A stretch of 33,273 nucleotides of DNA from JBMZCV01 sp049613665 (GTDB taxonomy: Bacteria > Bacteroidota > Bacteroidia > Chitinophagales > UBA2359), in NCBI GenBank assembly GCA_049613665.1, contig JBMZCV010000040.1:1-33273 (forward strand), in the 5' to 3' direction. The notes beneath the pieces are model-generated. The model saw nothing but the letters and a program-made list of their open reading frames with translations. It made no database searches and was not told where the DNA came from. The position numbers and the translations under genes are program-made. Positions within the stretch are counted from its first letter, which is position 1. Each line of letters starts with the position of its first letter. This document shows positions 24,253 through 33,273 of the stretch, piece after piece.

Positions 24253-26715
24253 CTAGTAATGCTTTTCAAGTTGAGTAACAGACATACTTTCTAAAATTTC
24301 TAGTTTATAGTTATCTTTATATTGTAAGAAAGCTGCTTTTCCACTACTAACTGTTCCTAGTTTTTGTTTTTCGATATCAGCAGTAAAACCTAAATGCACA
24401 CTATCACATTTTAGATTATAGGCATGTTTTACAACTCTATACAATACCTGACGGTAAATAGCATATGTATGTAAATAGTCATAATCAATGCCTAAAAACA
24501 AAGGATAGTAATAGCTTGTTTTTGCATTGTGTGTTGCACAATAAAAGCCAATTGGTAATCTATCCTCATTTTTATCTGCTTTTGAGTACAAAGCCCAAAC
24601 GATAAAACTGGGGTCTTGTATCATTTTTTGAAAGAATGCAATTGGTAGCTCAAAAGTATTAATACTATAATTAACTTTTTTGACTTGCAAATACAAATTA
24701 TATAGATGTTCTAGCTCTCTTTGCGATACCTGATTGAGCTGTATTTCTTCTACTTCTTCTTCATGTCGAATAGCATTTTTTCTGATATGCCTCCTTGAAT
24801 TAGCAGATAAAGCTTGTACATAATCATTAAATGTAGCATGAGTATTCAAATTTTTGACATTATGCGTTTCAGGCATTATCACTTTCATAAAACCTTTATC
24901 TATCAGATAAGTGCTTAGACTAGTATCGACAATGTCAATGTCTCTAAAAACAAGTAATTCGATATCTTCATCACTCTGTTTTTTCCACAAAGTTTGCAAC
25001 AGTTTATCTATTGCTTCTTTCCATTCAGGATTGTTTATATCTAAAAATAGTGGCTTGCCCTCTGAACATTGCGACCCCATAGCCAAAGAAGTAGAAGTCA
25101 GAAAATGAGGTTCTATTTTTCGTTGTTCGTCCGCATCTTTTGATACAGAAGGCGGTGAAAACACATCATCTTTCCAAAGTGCTTGGGTAAAAAATGTAGC
25201 TAAAACCACTTTATCTTGTAGGTCTTTAACCAAAAAATAAGAGAATTTCCAATTATTTTCTTCTTTTTCATTTTTTTGAAAAACTTCTTCGTAAGCAGCT
25301 AAACAAGCTTTAGAAAATGGCCCTATGTTCGCTACTGTTTTTTCCCAAATGGCCTCATCGACATCGTGAATAGTATGATATTCTTCAATACGCAATTGTG
25401 GCGGTTTACTCAAAGAAAGTTCTATCTTATTATCATAAAATGGTGCTAACTCTTTCAACTTTGGCAATTCAAAGGCAGTAGCCAAATTATCAAAGGTTAC
25501 GTTTGATTCTGCCATTACTTGTGGCAAATGGTATTTTATGGCTTGAATAAGCCAATAAATGTCTTCTTTTTTGAGATGGCAAGTCAATAAAAAACGAATA
25601 CCTGCACATTTGTGAGCAACTGCAGGAAATGCCCCCATATTGACTAAAAATCCGCTATTGATGAGGCGTTCTAGCATATTATAAGTTGCTTTGGGTTGTC
25701 CTAGTGCAATATAAAAAATAGGCGTATTTTCTTCTCTAATAGAAGGTAGTTTTGCTTCTCGAATCAACTGATTACAATATATTATTTTTTCTTGTAAGTC
25801 ATTTTGCATTACTACAAGCTCTTTGGTTAAGTGTATTTTTGCAGACTCTACTGCTGCACCCAGTAATCCAGAACTTAACGGTGCCGAAAAAATAAGTGTG
25901 CCTCCACAAGTTCTGACCCGACGGCATGGTTCTTCGTTTTTTGAAATCAATACACCACCAATCACACCAAAGCCTTTTCCTAATGAAATTGTTAACATCA
26001 TACGTTCATGCAAAGGCACTTGATTTAAGACATATCCACGACCATACTGTCCTATCCAACTTGTGCCATGTGCATCATCTACATATAAATGCAATTTAGG
26101 ATATTTATCAAGCAAAGCAATGAGTTTATGAATATCAGGAGCATCTCCATACATAGAGTAAACGCCATCTAAAACATACCATATTTTTTCATGTTTTTTA
26201 TATAAACGTTTAATACTATTTTCAAGCATTTCAAAATCACTGTGTCGAATATTTTCCACTAATACTCCTAGTGGTTTAATATACTGTACTGCTTGACGCA
26301 TACTAGCATGCACCTGATGGTCAAGAATTACAGCATCTCTTCGTCCAACTAAAACGGGAATTGCTGATAAATGAAGCATAGTAGAAGAAGGAGCAACTAC
26401 TGCATGGCCATCAAAAATTTCGGATAATAATGCTTCTAATTTGCCATAATAGCCAGAAGACACATAAGTTCTAGACATTGTTAGTCTAATGCCCTCATCT
26501 CGAATAGCTCGAATAGCAGCTTCCTTTACTTGAGGGTGTTGTTCTAAGCCAAGATAATTGCAATTGCCAAAATGCAATAATTCTTTGTCATTAATAATTA
26601 CTTTACGTCCTCCTAAAACTTTGTCGGTGCTTAAATGTAGGATATTTTTTGAGACACCATGCGAAATATTCGCATCAATCATATCAACTACATTGGGATG
26701 TTTTATTTTTGCCAT
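24253..26715 (-). CDS. Alpha-oxoamine synthase fused to GNAT/FemAB-like acyltransferase
   Basis: 820 residues, about twice the length of either family alone. Residues about 40-395 are a PLP-dependent alpha-oxoamine synthase (AONS, KBL and serine palmitoyltransferase family): stacking His in DHQVHASMR (H136), YVDDAHGTSWIGQYGRG with the PLP-binding Asp and His near 214-216, and SLGKGFGVIGG with the Schiff-base Lys K247. Residues about 620-815 resemble the BioF2-like/FemAB-like acyltransferase fold: SANSRRHIRKNA, then YYYPLFLGIDYDYLHTYAIY and a final VHLGFTADIEKQKLG. The middle (400-620) is unassigned. Expected chemistry: condensing an amino acid with acyl-CoA or ACP, then N-acylation, as in sphingolipid or sulfonolipid synthesis; this is inference. 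Confidence 0.82.
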   Translation of the reverse strand: MAKIKHPNVVDMIDANISHGVSKNILHLSTDKVLGGRKVIINDKELLHFGNCNYLGLEQHPQVKEAAIRAIRDEGIRLTMSRTYVSSGYYGKLEALLSEIFDGHAVVAPSSTMLHLSAIPVLVGRRDAVILDHQVHASMRQAVQYIKPLGVLVENIRHSDFEMLENSIKRLYKKHEKIWYVLDGVYSMYGDAPDIHKLIALLDKYPKLHLYVDDAHGTSWIGQYGRGYVLNQVPLHERMMLTISLGKGFGVIGGVLISKNEEPCRRVRTCGGTLIFSAPLSSGLLGAAVESAKIHLTKELVVMQNDLQEKIIYCNQLIREAKLPSIREENTPIFYIALGQPKATYNMLERLINSGFLVNMGAFPAVAHKCAGIRFLLTCHLKKEDIYWLIQAIKYHLPQVMAESNVTFDNLATAFELPKLKELAPFYDNKIELSLSKPPQLRIEEYHTIHDVDEAIWEKTVANIGPFSKACLAAYEEVFQKNEKEENNWKFSYFLVKDLQDKVVLATFFTQALWKDDVFSPPSVSKDADEQRKIEPHFLTSTSLAMGSQCSEGKPLFLDINNPEWKEAIDKLLQTLWKKQSDEDIELLVFRDIDIVDTSLSTYLIDKGFMKVIMPETHNVKNLNTHATFNDYVQALSANSRRHIRKNAIRHEEEVEEIQLNQVSQRELEHLYNLYLQVKKVNYSINTFELPIAFFQKMIQDPSFIVWALYSKADKNEDRLPIGFYCATHNAKTSYYYPLFLGIDYDYLHTYAIYRQVLYRVVKHAYNLKCDSVHLGFTADIEKQKLGTVSSGKAAFLQYKDNYKLEILESMSVTQLEKHY

Positions 26716-26876
26716 AATTATAATTTATTGATAGAGTTTAGCAGATATTTATTTTTATACTGAAAAAAAAAGAATTTAGTGTGAAAAATAGAATTTGGCA
26801 TGAAATTATCATAGTCATTAATAGCCAAATATATTCTCATGTTGAACAGGGATATGAGTTTCATCACACAACTGAA

Positions 26877-28397
26877 ATGACCATGACTATCTTAAATTTA
26901 ATATTCGATTACTTTATTCCTATACATCTAAAAAAACAAGTTAGAAAATATCACAAAGCAATATTATTAGTTTTTATACACATGCTGTTGCTAACCATAA
27001 TAACTTCAAGCTTAATTGTAAACTTTGTTTTCAACTTAGATAGTGATTTAATATATATTCCCTCTTTCTTTTTATTAACATTATCAATTACTATATTTAA
27101 AAAGTGGGGTAATTTCATCCTTTCTGGAAATTTGTTAGCCATAGCTACTGCTTTAGTATTGGGCTATCTATCTTTAACAACAGGTGGTATTTATTCGCTT
27201 GATTATGTATTTATGATAATTATTCCTTTATTAGCATATATTTTATCTAACAAAAAATCTGGTCTTGTTTGGTTTGCTCTTTTATTTTTATATAGTGTTT
27301 TCTTACTTATTCTTGAAAAAACTACTTACTTCTTAAATCAAAAAGTTGACAATGTTCCTATTCAGTCTTTTCAAGAAATGATACATGATGATGCTATTTA
27401 TTATTTTATAACCCCTAATTTGTTATTTTACTTTATTTTGCTTGCAATATCATTTCTTCAAAAAAAACAAGAAGACACCATCAATGATTTAGAAAAACAA
27501 ACTCAAAAATTGGAAGAAAAAAAGCATGAATTAGAGCAACAAAAAGCAACTTTAGAAGAACAAAAAGCAACTTTAGAAAAGCAAAAGCTTGAACTACAAC
27601 ATCAAGAAATTGCCTTGCGTAAATCAAATGACGAACTAGAACTATATGCTCGTATTACTTCTCATGATTTTAAACAGCCACTTAGAAGCATCACTAGCTT
27701 TTCTCAACTGCTCGATCGACATATGGAAAAGGAAAACCTTATTGACCCTACTGTTACTGAATATTTGGAATACATTACCTCTAGCTCTACTCACATGAAT
27801 AAACTTATTGATGATTTGCGAACCTATGGACGCTTAGAAAATGATGCCAACAACAAATTTGCAAGAGCAGATTTTAATGAGTTAATGAATATTGTTTCCA
27901 AAAATTTAAGCTTTTTTATTAGAAAAAATAACGTTATCATCAATTATGAAAACTTGCCAACAAACATATATATAACGCAGAGTAAAATCACACAAGTGCT
28001 ACAAAATATTATAGCTAATGCTATCAAATTTAGACATATCAATAGAAGATGTTCTCTAGTGATTACTGCAAAAGAATATAATGATTATTGGAGGTTTGCA
28101 ATCAGCGACAATGGTATTGGCATTCAAGAAGAATATTTTCATAAAATTTTTGAAGTGTTTCGCAAATTACATTCGCCAACCGAATATCAGGGAACAGGAA
28201 TGGGCTTATCTATCTGTAAAAAGATAATTGAACAACATGATGGTAAAATTTGGCTAGAATCTACCTATGGTACTGGAACAACTTTTTACTTTACAATTTC
28301 AAAAAATCTTCAATCCTTAAATAAGCAGCATAAAGACAAAGAATTAGATTATTCTAAAATAATCAAACAAGAGCAAGTAACAAATTATACTAACTAA
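26877..28397 (+). CDS. Membrane-bound sensor histidine kinase
   Basis: 506 residues from ATG 26877 (26781 is an alternative start adding 32 residues unlike the rest). About six membrane helices occupy residues 20-195. A coiled-coil linker (KLEEKKHELEQQKATLEEQ and similar) leads to HisKA with the phospho-acceptor His in SHDFKQPLRSI (about H263), then HATPase with N box QNIIANAIKF, G1 SDNGIGI, F box EVFRKL and G2 GTGMGLSI. Family: cytoplasmic kinase with a multi-helix sensor, signal unknown. No response regulator is adjacent. Divergent from the oxoamine-synthase fusion; the 161-bp spacer must hold both promoters. Confidence 0.92.
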   Translation: MTMTILNLIFDYFIPIHLKKQVRKYHKAILLVFIHMLLLTIITSSLIVNFVFNLDSDLIYIPSFFLLTLSITIFKKWGNFILSGNLLAIATALVLGYLSLTTGGIYSLDYVFMIIIPLLAYILSNKKSGLVWFALLFLYSVFLLILEKTTYFLNQKVDNVPIQSFQEMIHDDAIYYFITPNLLFYFILLAISFLQKKQEDTINDLEKQTQKLEEKKHELEQQKATLEEQKATLEKQKLELQHQEIALRKSNDELELYARITSHDFKQPLRSITSFSQLLDRHMEKENLIDPTVTEYLEYITSSSTHMNKLIDDLRTYGRLENDANNKFARADFNELMNIVSKNLSFFIRKNNVIINYENLPTNIYITQSKITQVLQNIIANAIKFRHINRRCSLVITAKEYNDYWRFAISDNGIGIQEEYFHKIFEVFRKLHSPTEYQGTGMGLSICKKIIEQHDGKIWLESTYGTGTTFYFTISKNLQSLNKQHKDKELDYSKIIKQEQVTNYTN

Positions 28398-29416
28398 TTA
28401 GTTGTTGTTTTTATGTGTTAATACAAACTATCCATCTGTTAAACAAAATTAAATGCTTATTTTTCGTTTATTGCTTTACAATATACAAAAGAAAACAGAA
28501 TAAACAAAACAAAACAAATACTAAATGTTTTTTCTGTGACACTACTTAATTTTATAACAAACACAATATGTCTATTTTAACAATATATAAGACAGGGAAA
28601 TATAGATTTTATATAAAATCAAATTACTAATATGTCTATTGTTAATAAAGTTAATAAAATCTACATCTATAAATAGATTATTTTAAAAAGAAAACATGAC
28701 ATAAACATGATATTTTTTCCATATAACTCGAGTACCAAACGCTATTAAATGACGAATTTGGATTAGCACATAAAAAACAGTTTATCTAGTTTAGTAAATG
28801 TTAAGTACTACTTAATAAATGACCTTGTTGTACCAGTCCTTTCTATTTTAGTGTCTTAGCTTTCGCAACTTTAAAATAAATTTGTCTGTGTACTAATAGC
28901 CTATTCTGTTTAATTATTTAAGTGACAGCATTATAATGCCTTGATTTTCAATGTGTTAGCTTTCACAATTTGTAGAACAAACTTACCTGACTATTTATTT
29001 GATTGTTTTTATGAGCATAAATATATTTTTTGTGACAAAAGGCATTCACATTTTTAAGCCATCTTGTTTTTTCACTCAAAAATCAAGAATAGACTTTTTG
29101 AAGAAAACAAGAACAATATATTGTATTAATTATAACTAATTGTTTTAAAATTTAGTTCGTACATCGTCATTTTTTTTATATAAAAATCATGTTTTTCTAA
29201 AGCTCAAAAACTGTAAACGTGTTCATAGCTTCTCTTATCTTTTCAAAAAAAACACTAAAGTGTCATTAAATGAGCAATATGCTTGTTTTTACACCTAAAA
29301 AAATATCTAATCTTATAATTATGTTAGTGATATTCCGTAACTTTCAAACTGTATGGTATTAACTTTCTCTCAACGATTATACCTATTTATAAACATAATC
29401 ATAAAATTAGATTAAA
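28398..29416. other. 1-kb gene-poor region with degenerate repeat fragments
   Basis: No credible gene on either strand. It contains several heads resembling repeat R: AGTACCAAACGCTATTAAAT (28731), AAGTACTACTTAATAAATGA (28803) and ACACTAAAGTGTCATTAAAT (29257). Near 28938-28962, CCTTGATTTTCAATGTGTTA is the reverse complement of the R core (TAACGCATTGAAAATCAAGG). The rest is AT-rich. Confidence 0.5.
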
Positions 29417-32400
29417 ATGATGAAAACACCGTTACGATTTGCTTTTCTAGCAATCATTATGGCATGTTGTTTATCGAACAACTCGCTCATAGCACATGAT
29501 GATTTTACTGAACGTTGTGCTACAAATGCACATACTGAACAATTACTGAATGAAAATCAAGAATATCGAACTCACCACGAACAAGTAAGAAATTGGACTG
29601 ATACTCAAACTTATCCAGACCCTGCTCGCTCGGAAGGTGGTTGTGCCAACACAATCACTTTACCTATTGCTATACATTACCAAGATGTTGCTAATACGCC
29701 TGATGTATCTTGTTTGATAGATTTGGCATATGACCAAGTAAACCGCCTAAATGAAGACTATTCGGGTACTAATTTTGATGTCGCAAATTTTGCCAACTAC
29801 GCCGATGCTTTCGATATTGGCCCTGGCAATGCTTGTGTCGAATTTTGCCTGGCTACCTCTAATCACCCTAATGGCTCTGGATTGTCAAATGGCGAACCTG
29901 CTATTACTTTCAATGCTACCAATGGCGACTTTGACGGCAATTGGTCTGGCTATATCAACATTTTTGTCCAAGATTTAGGCGGAGGCTTATTGGGCTATTC
30001 TCCTTTAGGTGGACAAGGAAATGGTGATGGTGTGGTGATTACACATTGTGGTTTTGGCTCACTCGAAAATTGCAGCGTTGGCCCAAATAGCAGCTGTGGC
30101 AACTTTCCTTTCAACTTAGGACGTACTTTAACTCACGAACTTGGACACTATCTCAACCTTAATCATATTTGGGGTGATGGTGGTTGTGGCGTTGATGATG
30201 GCATCGCTGATACTCCTACTGCTGGTGGCGAATATTATGGCTGTCCTAATTTAGGTGCTGCTTCTACTTCTTGTGGCTCACAAGATATGTTCATGAATTA
30301 TATGGACTATGTAAATGATGACTGTATGATTATGTTTTCACCAGGCCAAGGCCAACGTGCATATGATTATGCTAGTAATTTTTTAAGCTCTCTTATTGCT
30401 AATGCTGCCATCGTTTGTGGCCCTATTGTGCAAGAGCCGCCTGTTGCTATCATCAATGCTCCTGAAAGTCTTGAAATATGTCCTGCAAACAATAGCATTA
30501 ATATTTTTAGTGGTTCGACTGGTGGTAGCTTAGACTACGAATGGACTTTTTCTGGTGCTGGCGTTTCTCCTGCTTCTTCAACTATTGGAAATCCTAGCAT
30601 TAGCTTAACAGAATCTGGTACTTTAACTATTTCTTTGACAGTAACGAATGAAGAAGGTACTGCTTCTACCGAAATGAATGTTAGTGTTACAATATTAGAC
30701 GAAACTGATGCAGCTTGCGTTGTTCCAGATTGCGATACAGTAGCAAATACTTATGACCAGCTAGATGAAATATGGCCTGCTAATCCTATATGCGGCAATG
30801 TTTACACTTATACAGGCTGGGAAGTTTGGCAAAGTGAAGGTTATATTGTTAGTGACATCGTAGCAGGTACAACTTATACCGTAGATGTATGTACTGGCCC
30901 AAATGCAGGCTCATTTGAGATGGAACTTTCGGCTCAAGCTCCTAGTGGTGCTTTTGATGGCATAGCTATTGGTTGCGAATTGACGTTTACTGCTTCTGAA
31001 TCTGGTGTTTATACTATTCTTCTCAACAATCCTGCTGACCCTTGTGGCACAGAAGATAATGTCGACAATGGTTATATTAGCATTCAATGTTTAGAAAATG
31101 TTGAAGAATGTGAAGAAGATATTGCAGTTGATACGGTTATTGATTGTGAAGCTGGCACACTTACTCTTTTCGTAACAGGTGGCGATGGAAATTATACAAT
31201 AAATGATATGTTTGCTGATTTAGGCAATGGTGTATTTGTTGCAGATGTAGAGCCTCAAGCTGTTGTTGATGTAACAATAATGGACGGTTCTGATGTATGT
31301 GAAGACTTAGCCTTAGAGCTTATCATTGATTGTCCTCTTTGCGGAGACCCTGTCGTAACACAATTACAGGTTTCTACTTGTAGCAATGAACCTATTATAT
31401 TGCCAGATGGTGTTACTGAAACTAATACGGCTGGAACTTACGAGTTTACTTTTGTCGATATCGCTGGTTGTGATAGCATTGTTGTAGTAGATGTTGCTAT
31501 TTGGGAAACTAGCTTCATGGAAATGGACGCTGCTATTTGCAATGGCGATTCTTATATGTTGGGTGATGGCTCAATGGTAAGCGAAGCTGGTATGTATGAA
31601 GTTACTTTAGAAGATGTTGTCGGTTGTGACAGCACTATCGTTACCAACTTAGCAGTATGGGACGCTTTGAGTGCAAGCGGCATGAGCGATTGCGAAACAG
31701 GCTTGTATATGATTACTGTAAGTGGTGGTTCTGGCGTTTATAGCGTTGATGGTTTTGATATGGTAAGCGATAATATGTTTAGCATGGCTGTTGAAAACCA
31801 ACAAGCTATTTCTGCCTTAGTTGTTGATGCTACATGTGGCGAAATGATGGTAGTAGATGTTGTAGATTGTGCTACTGCTCCTGAAGCAATGGACGCTGAA
31901 TTTGCGTTAGCACTAGGTACAGGAAACCTTAGCTTTTCTCTTGCTGACTATACAAGCGACCCTAATGGTGATGTTTTGACATTCTCGGCTGACCAACCAA
32001 TGGAAGGCGGAATGATTGAAGTAAATGCTGAAACAGGTGATGTTACTTTCATGCCAACAGAAGGCTACGAAGGTACACTTAGTTTTGCATATAGCGTTAG
32101 TGATGGAACTGAAATGGCGAGTGCAAATATCACTATTACAGTAGAATTGACTTGCGAATCGTTCTCTCCTATTATGGCACAAGTATTAGTTGACATCAAT
32201 GATGACAATACTTTCAGCGTATATGTGAGCGTAGATGGTGGTGGTTCTGCCGAGCAAGATGGCAATGGTTACACTATTTCAGCAGCAGACTTTAGTGTAA
32301 TAGTAATGGCTGGCGACGTATATAGCAGCGACCTTTTATCAATACCTAGTGATGCAGGCAATTATATTGTGACAATAACCGATAGCTTTGGTTGTGAAAT

Positions 32401-32983
32401 GACTTATACAAAATCTCTACAAACAACAGTTGATATCGAATTATTGACAAGTCTTAGAGGTGTTGCTTTAGAAGCTGGAAACAACTTGACATGGGCTACT
32501 GCAAGCGAGGTAAACAATGCTTTCTTTACGCTTGAAAGTTCTACTGATGGTATCAATTTTGCAAAAATCAATGAGCAAGAAGGTGCAGGAAATTCTAGCA
32601 CTACGAAATACTATGAGTTTTTAGATAGAGAAGCTACAAATGGCGTTTCTTACTACCGTTTATCGCAAACAGACTTCGATGGTTCTAGCAAAGTTGTTGG
32701 TTTGGTTACTGTAAACAGAAAAGTCAATAGCGAAACTGTTATCAGCGTACAACCTGTACCGACTACCGACATCGTAAATGTGAGCTTTGTGAGCAACGAA
32801 GCCAGCAGCGTAAAAGCTAACTTATATGATGTAACAGGAAAATTGATGATGACCAGAAATATCAACACAGCTCAAGGCAATAATATTATTCATATTTCAT
32901 TGGTTGATTATAGTGCAGGTGTTTATTTCTTAGTTATCAATGATGGAAATACTCAACAAACGGCTAAATTGGTTAGAGAATAA
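29417..32983 (+). CDS. Secreted M43-type metalloprotease with PKD-like modules and T9SS sorting domain
   Basis: 1188 residues. Signal peptide 1-26 (second ATG at 29420 possible). Propeptide-like segment to about 75. Catalytic domain of the cytophagalysin/pappalysin (M43) family: zinc motif HELGHYLNLNH at about 239-249 (HExxHxxGxxH), Met-turn MNYMDY near 293, paired Cys. A PKD-like domain follows (about 345-430). Two similar modules (about 653-700 and 706-750) share GCDSIVVVDV / GCDSTIVTNL. A cadherin-like/tandem-Ig region lies near 830-910. The C-terminus is a type A T9SS sorting domain (VQPVPTTDIVNVSF, LYDVTGKLMM, YSAGVYFLVIN, TAKLVRE). It should be exported and attached or released by the type IX system. 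Confidence 0.92.
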   Translation: MMKTPLRFAFLAIIMACCLSNNSLIAHDDFTERCATNAHTEQLLNENQEYRTHHEQVRNWTDTQTYPDPARSEGGCANTITLPIAIHYQDVANTPDVSCLIDLAYDQVNRLNEDYSGTNFDVANFANYADAFDIGPGNACVEFCLATSNHPNGSGLSNGEPAITFNATNGDFDGNWSGYINIFVQDLGGGLLGYSPLGGQGNGDGVVITHCGFGSLENCSVGPNSSCGNFPFNLGRTLTHELGHYLNLNHIWGDGGCGVDDGIADTPTAGGEYYGCPNLGAASTSCGSQDMFMNYMDYVNDDCMIMFSPGQGQRAYDYASNFLSSLIANAAIVCGPIVQEPPVAIINAPESLEICPANNSINIFSGSTGGSLDYEWTFSGAGVSPASSTIGNPSISLTESGTLTISLTVTNEEGTASTEMNVSVTILDETDAACVVPDCDTVANTYDQLDEIWPANPICGNVYTYTGWEVWQSEGYIVSDIVAGTTYTVDVCTGPNAGSFEMELSAQAPSGAFDGIAIGCELTFTASESGVYTILLNNPADPCGTEDNVDNGYISIQCLENVEECEEDIAVDTVIDCEAGTLTLFVTGGDGNYTINDMFADLGNGVFVADVEPQAVVDVTIMDGSDVCEDLALELIIDCPLCGDPVVTQLQVSTCSNEPIILPDGVTETNTAGTYEFTFVDIAGCDSIVVVDVAIWETSFMEMDAAICNGDSYMLGDGSMVSEAGMYEVTLEDVVGCDSTIVTNLAVWDALSASGMSDCETGLYMITVSGGSGVYSVDGFDMVSDNMFSMAVENQQAISALVVDATCGEMMVVDVVDCATAPEAMDAEFALALGTGNLSFSLADYTSDPNGDVLTFSADQPMEGGMIEVNAETGDVTFMPTEGYEGTLSFAYSVSDGTEMASANITITVELTCESFSPIMAQVLVDINDDNTFSVYVSVDGGGSAEQDGNGYTISAADFSVIVMAGDVYSSDLLSIPSDAGNYIVTITDSFGCEMTYTKSLQTTVDIELLTSLRGVALEAGNNLTWATASEVNNAFFTLESSTDGINFAKINEQEGAGNSSTTKYYEFLDREATNGVSYYRLSQTDFDGSSKVVGLVTVNRKVNSETVISVQPVPTTDIVNVSFVSNEASSVKANLYDVTGKLMMTRNINTAQGNNIIHISLVDYSAGVYFLVINDGNTQQTAKLVRE

Positions 32984-32998
32984 GCAATTGTTTATTTT

Positions 32999-33103
32999 TA
33001 AGTACCAAGTACTATTTAATAAAGTATTCGTTTAGTGGCTAACGCATTGAGAATCAAGATGTTATCTTGTACTGAAATGCCCAAAAACTTCTGAACGGCT
33101 GCT
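32999..33103 (+). repeat. Structured dispersed repeat R, copy 2
   Basis: 105 bp, six mismatches to 8106-8210. Head hairpin AGTAC CAA GTACT (33001-33013), the CGTTTAG TGG CTAACG hairpin and a stem CAAGAT GTT ATCTTG. It lies 15 bp after the protease stop and before its terminator. Confidence 0.8.
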
Positions 33104-33120
33104 GAAAAGAAGTTTTATAA

Positions 33121-33164
33121 AAAAAAACCTTGAAAGTCTTTAAGACCTTCAAGGTTTTTTTTTT
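33121..33164 (+). terminator. Terminator after the protease gene
   Basis: AACCTTGAAAGTC TTTAA GACCTTCAAGGTT, a 13-bp stem with one mismatch, preceded by A and followed by a T-run. Confidence 0.9.
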
Positions 33165-33247
33165 ATAAACATTCGCCCTATTTTTTGTAAGAAATGACAA
33201 AATAATAAGTCTTAATACTTAAAAAAATATCAGCAAAAAAGTGTACC

Positions 33248-33270
33248 AGCATGAGTTTTTAACTCGTGCT
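33248..33270. other. Palindrome near right window edge
   Basis: AGCATGAGTT TTT AACTCGTGCT, 10-bp arms with one mismatch. Could be a terminator or a dispersed palindromic repeat; the window ends too soon to tell. Confidence 0.5.
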
Positions 33271-33273
33271 AAA

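Noticed and set aside
29271..29365. Short peptide frame before the protease gene
   Set aside because: 24 codons without a promoter, signal or similarity; it overlaps an R-like head.

Overview
The window comes from an AT-rich member of the Bacteroidota. Lineage markers are a type IX secretion (T9SS) C-terminal sorting domain, a carboxypeptidase-regulatory-domain TonB-dependent receptor, DUF4249 lipoproteins, a HU/SPOR membrane protein, RRM-type RNA-binding proteins, a TAnnTTTG-type -7 promoter box, and start codons without Shine-Dalgarno motifs. I cannot name the genus.

Layout. 1-1532 (+) is the 3' part of a contractile-injection-system (eCIS) tape measure gene; the piece seen is dominated by nine 90-bp in-frame tandem repeats followed by the conserved C-terminal domain. 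1.6-3.9 kb (+) holds two tandem DUF4249 lipoproteins. 3.9-13.4 kb (-) is a run of envelope genes: a membrane-anchored coiled-coil protein, a double OmpA-like protein, a HU-TM-SPOR protein, a plug-less outer-membrane beta-barrel and a 1047-residue TPR protein. 13.7-14.7 kb (+) carries two near-identical RRM genes with a strong terminator. 14.9-17.4 kb (-) is clpC. 17.4-19.7 kb is a small accessory-looking pocket: a broken T9SS sorting domain, an AlbA_2/Schlafen-type gene and an EVE-domain gene, among repeats. 19.8-26.7 kb (-) carries a YbiT-like ABC-F protein, a TonB-dependent receptor and an alpha-oxoamine synthase fused to a GNAT/FemAB-like acyltransferase. 26.8-28.4 kb (+) is a sensor histidine kinase. 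After a gene-poor kilobase, 29.4-33.0 kb (+) encodes a secreted M43-type metalloprotease with a T9SS tail.

Non-coding structure is the richest new material. I find two MITE-like families: MITE-1 (179-180 bp, 15-bp terminal inverted repeats, 5-bp target duplications, copies at 4853-5031 and 17924-18103) and MITE-2 (about 120-157 bp, about 12-bp terminal inverted repeats, about 8-bp flanking direct repeats, copies at 7649-7805 and 9978-10096). The two share an internal core. The second MITE-1 copy sits inside a T9SS sorting domain, and removing it with one target duplication restores the reading frame. A third dispersed element (8106-8210, 32999-33103, about 94% identical) starts with a short hairpin that seems to covary in more diverged relatives.

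Functionally most genes concern the cell envelope and secretion (eCIS, OmpA/SPOR, TonB receptor, T9SS protease, a likely lipid-forming fusion enzyme) plus protein quality control (ClpC) and translation (ABC-F, RRM). Apart from possible co-transcription of neighbouring same-strand genes, I see no single large operon. All family calls are from motif recognition by eye; no database search was run.
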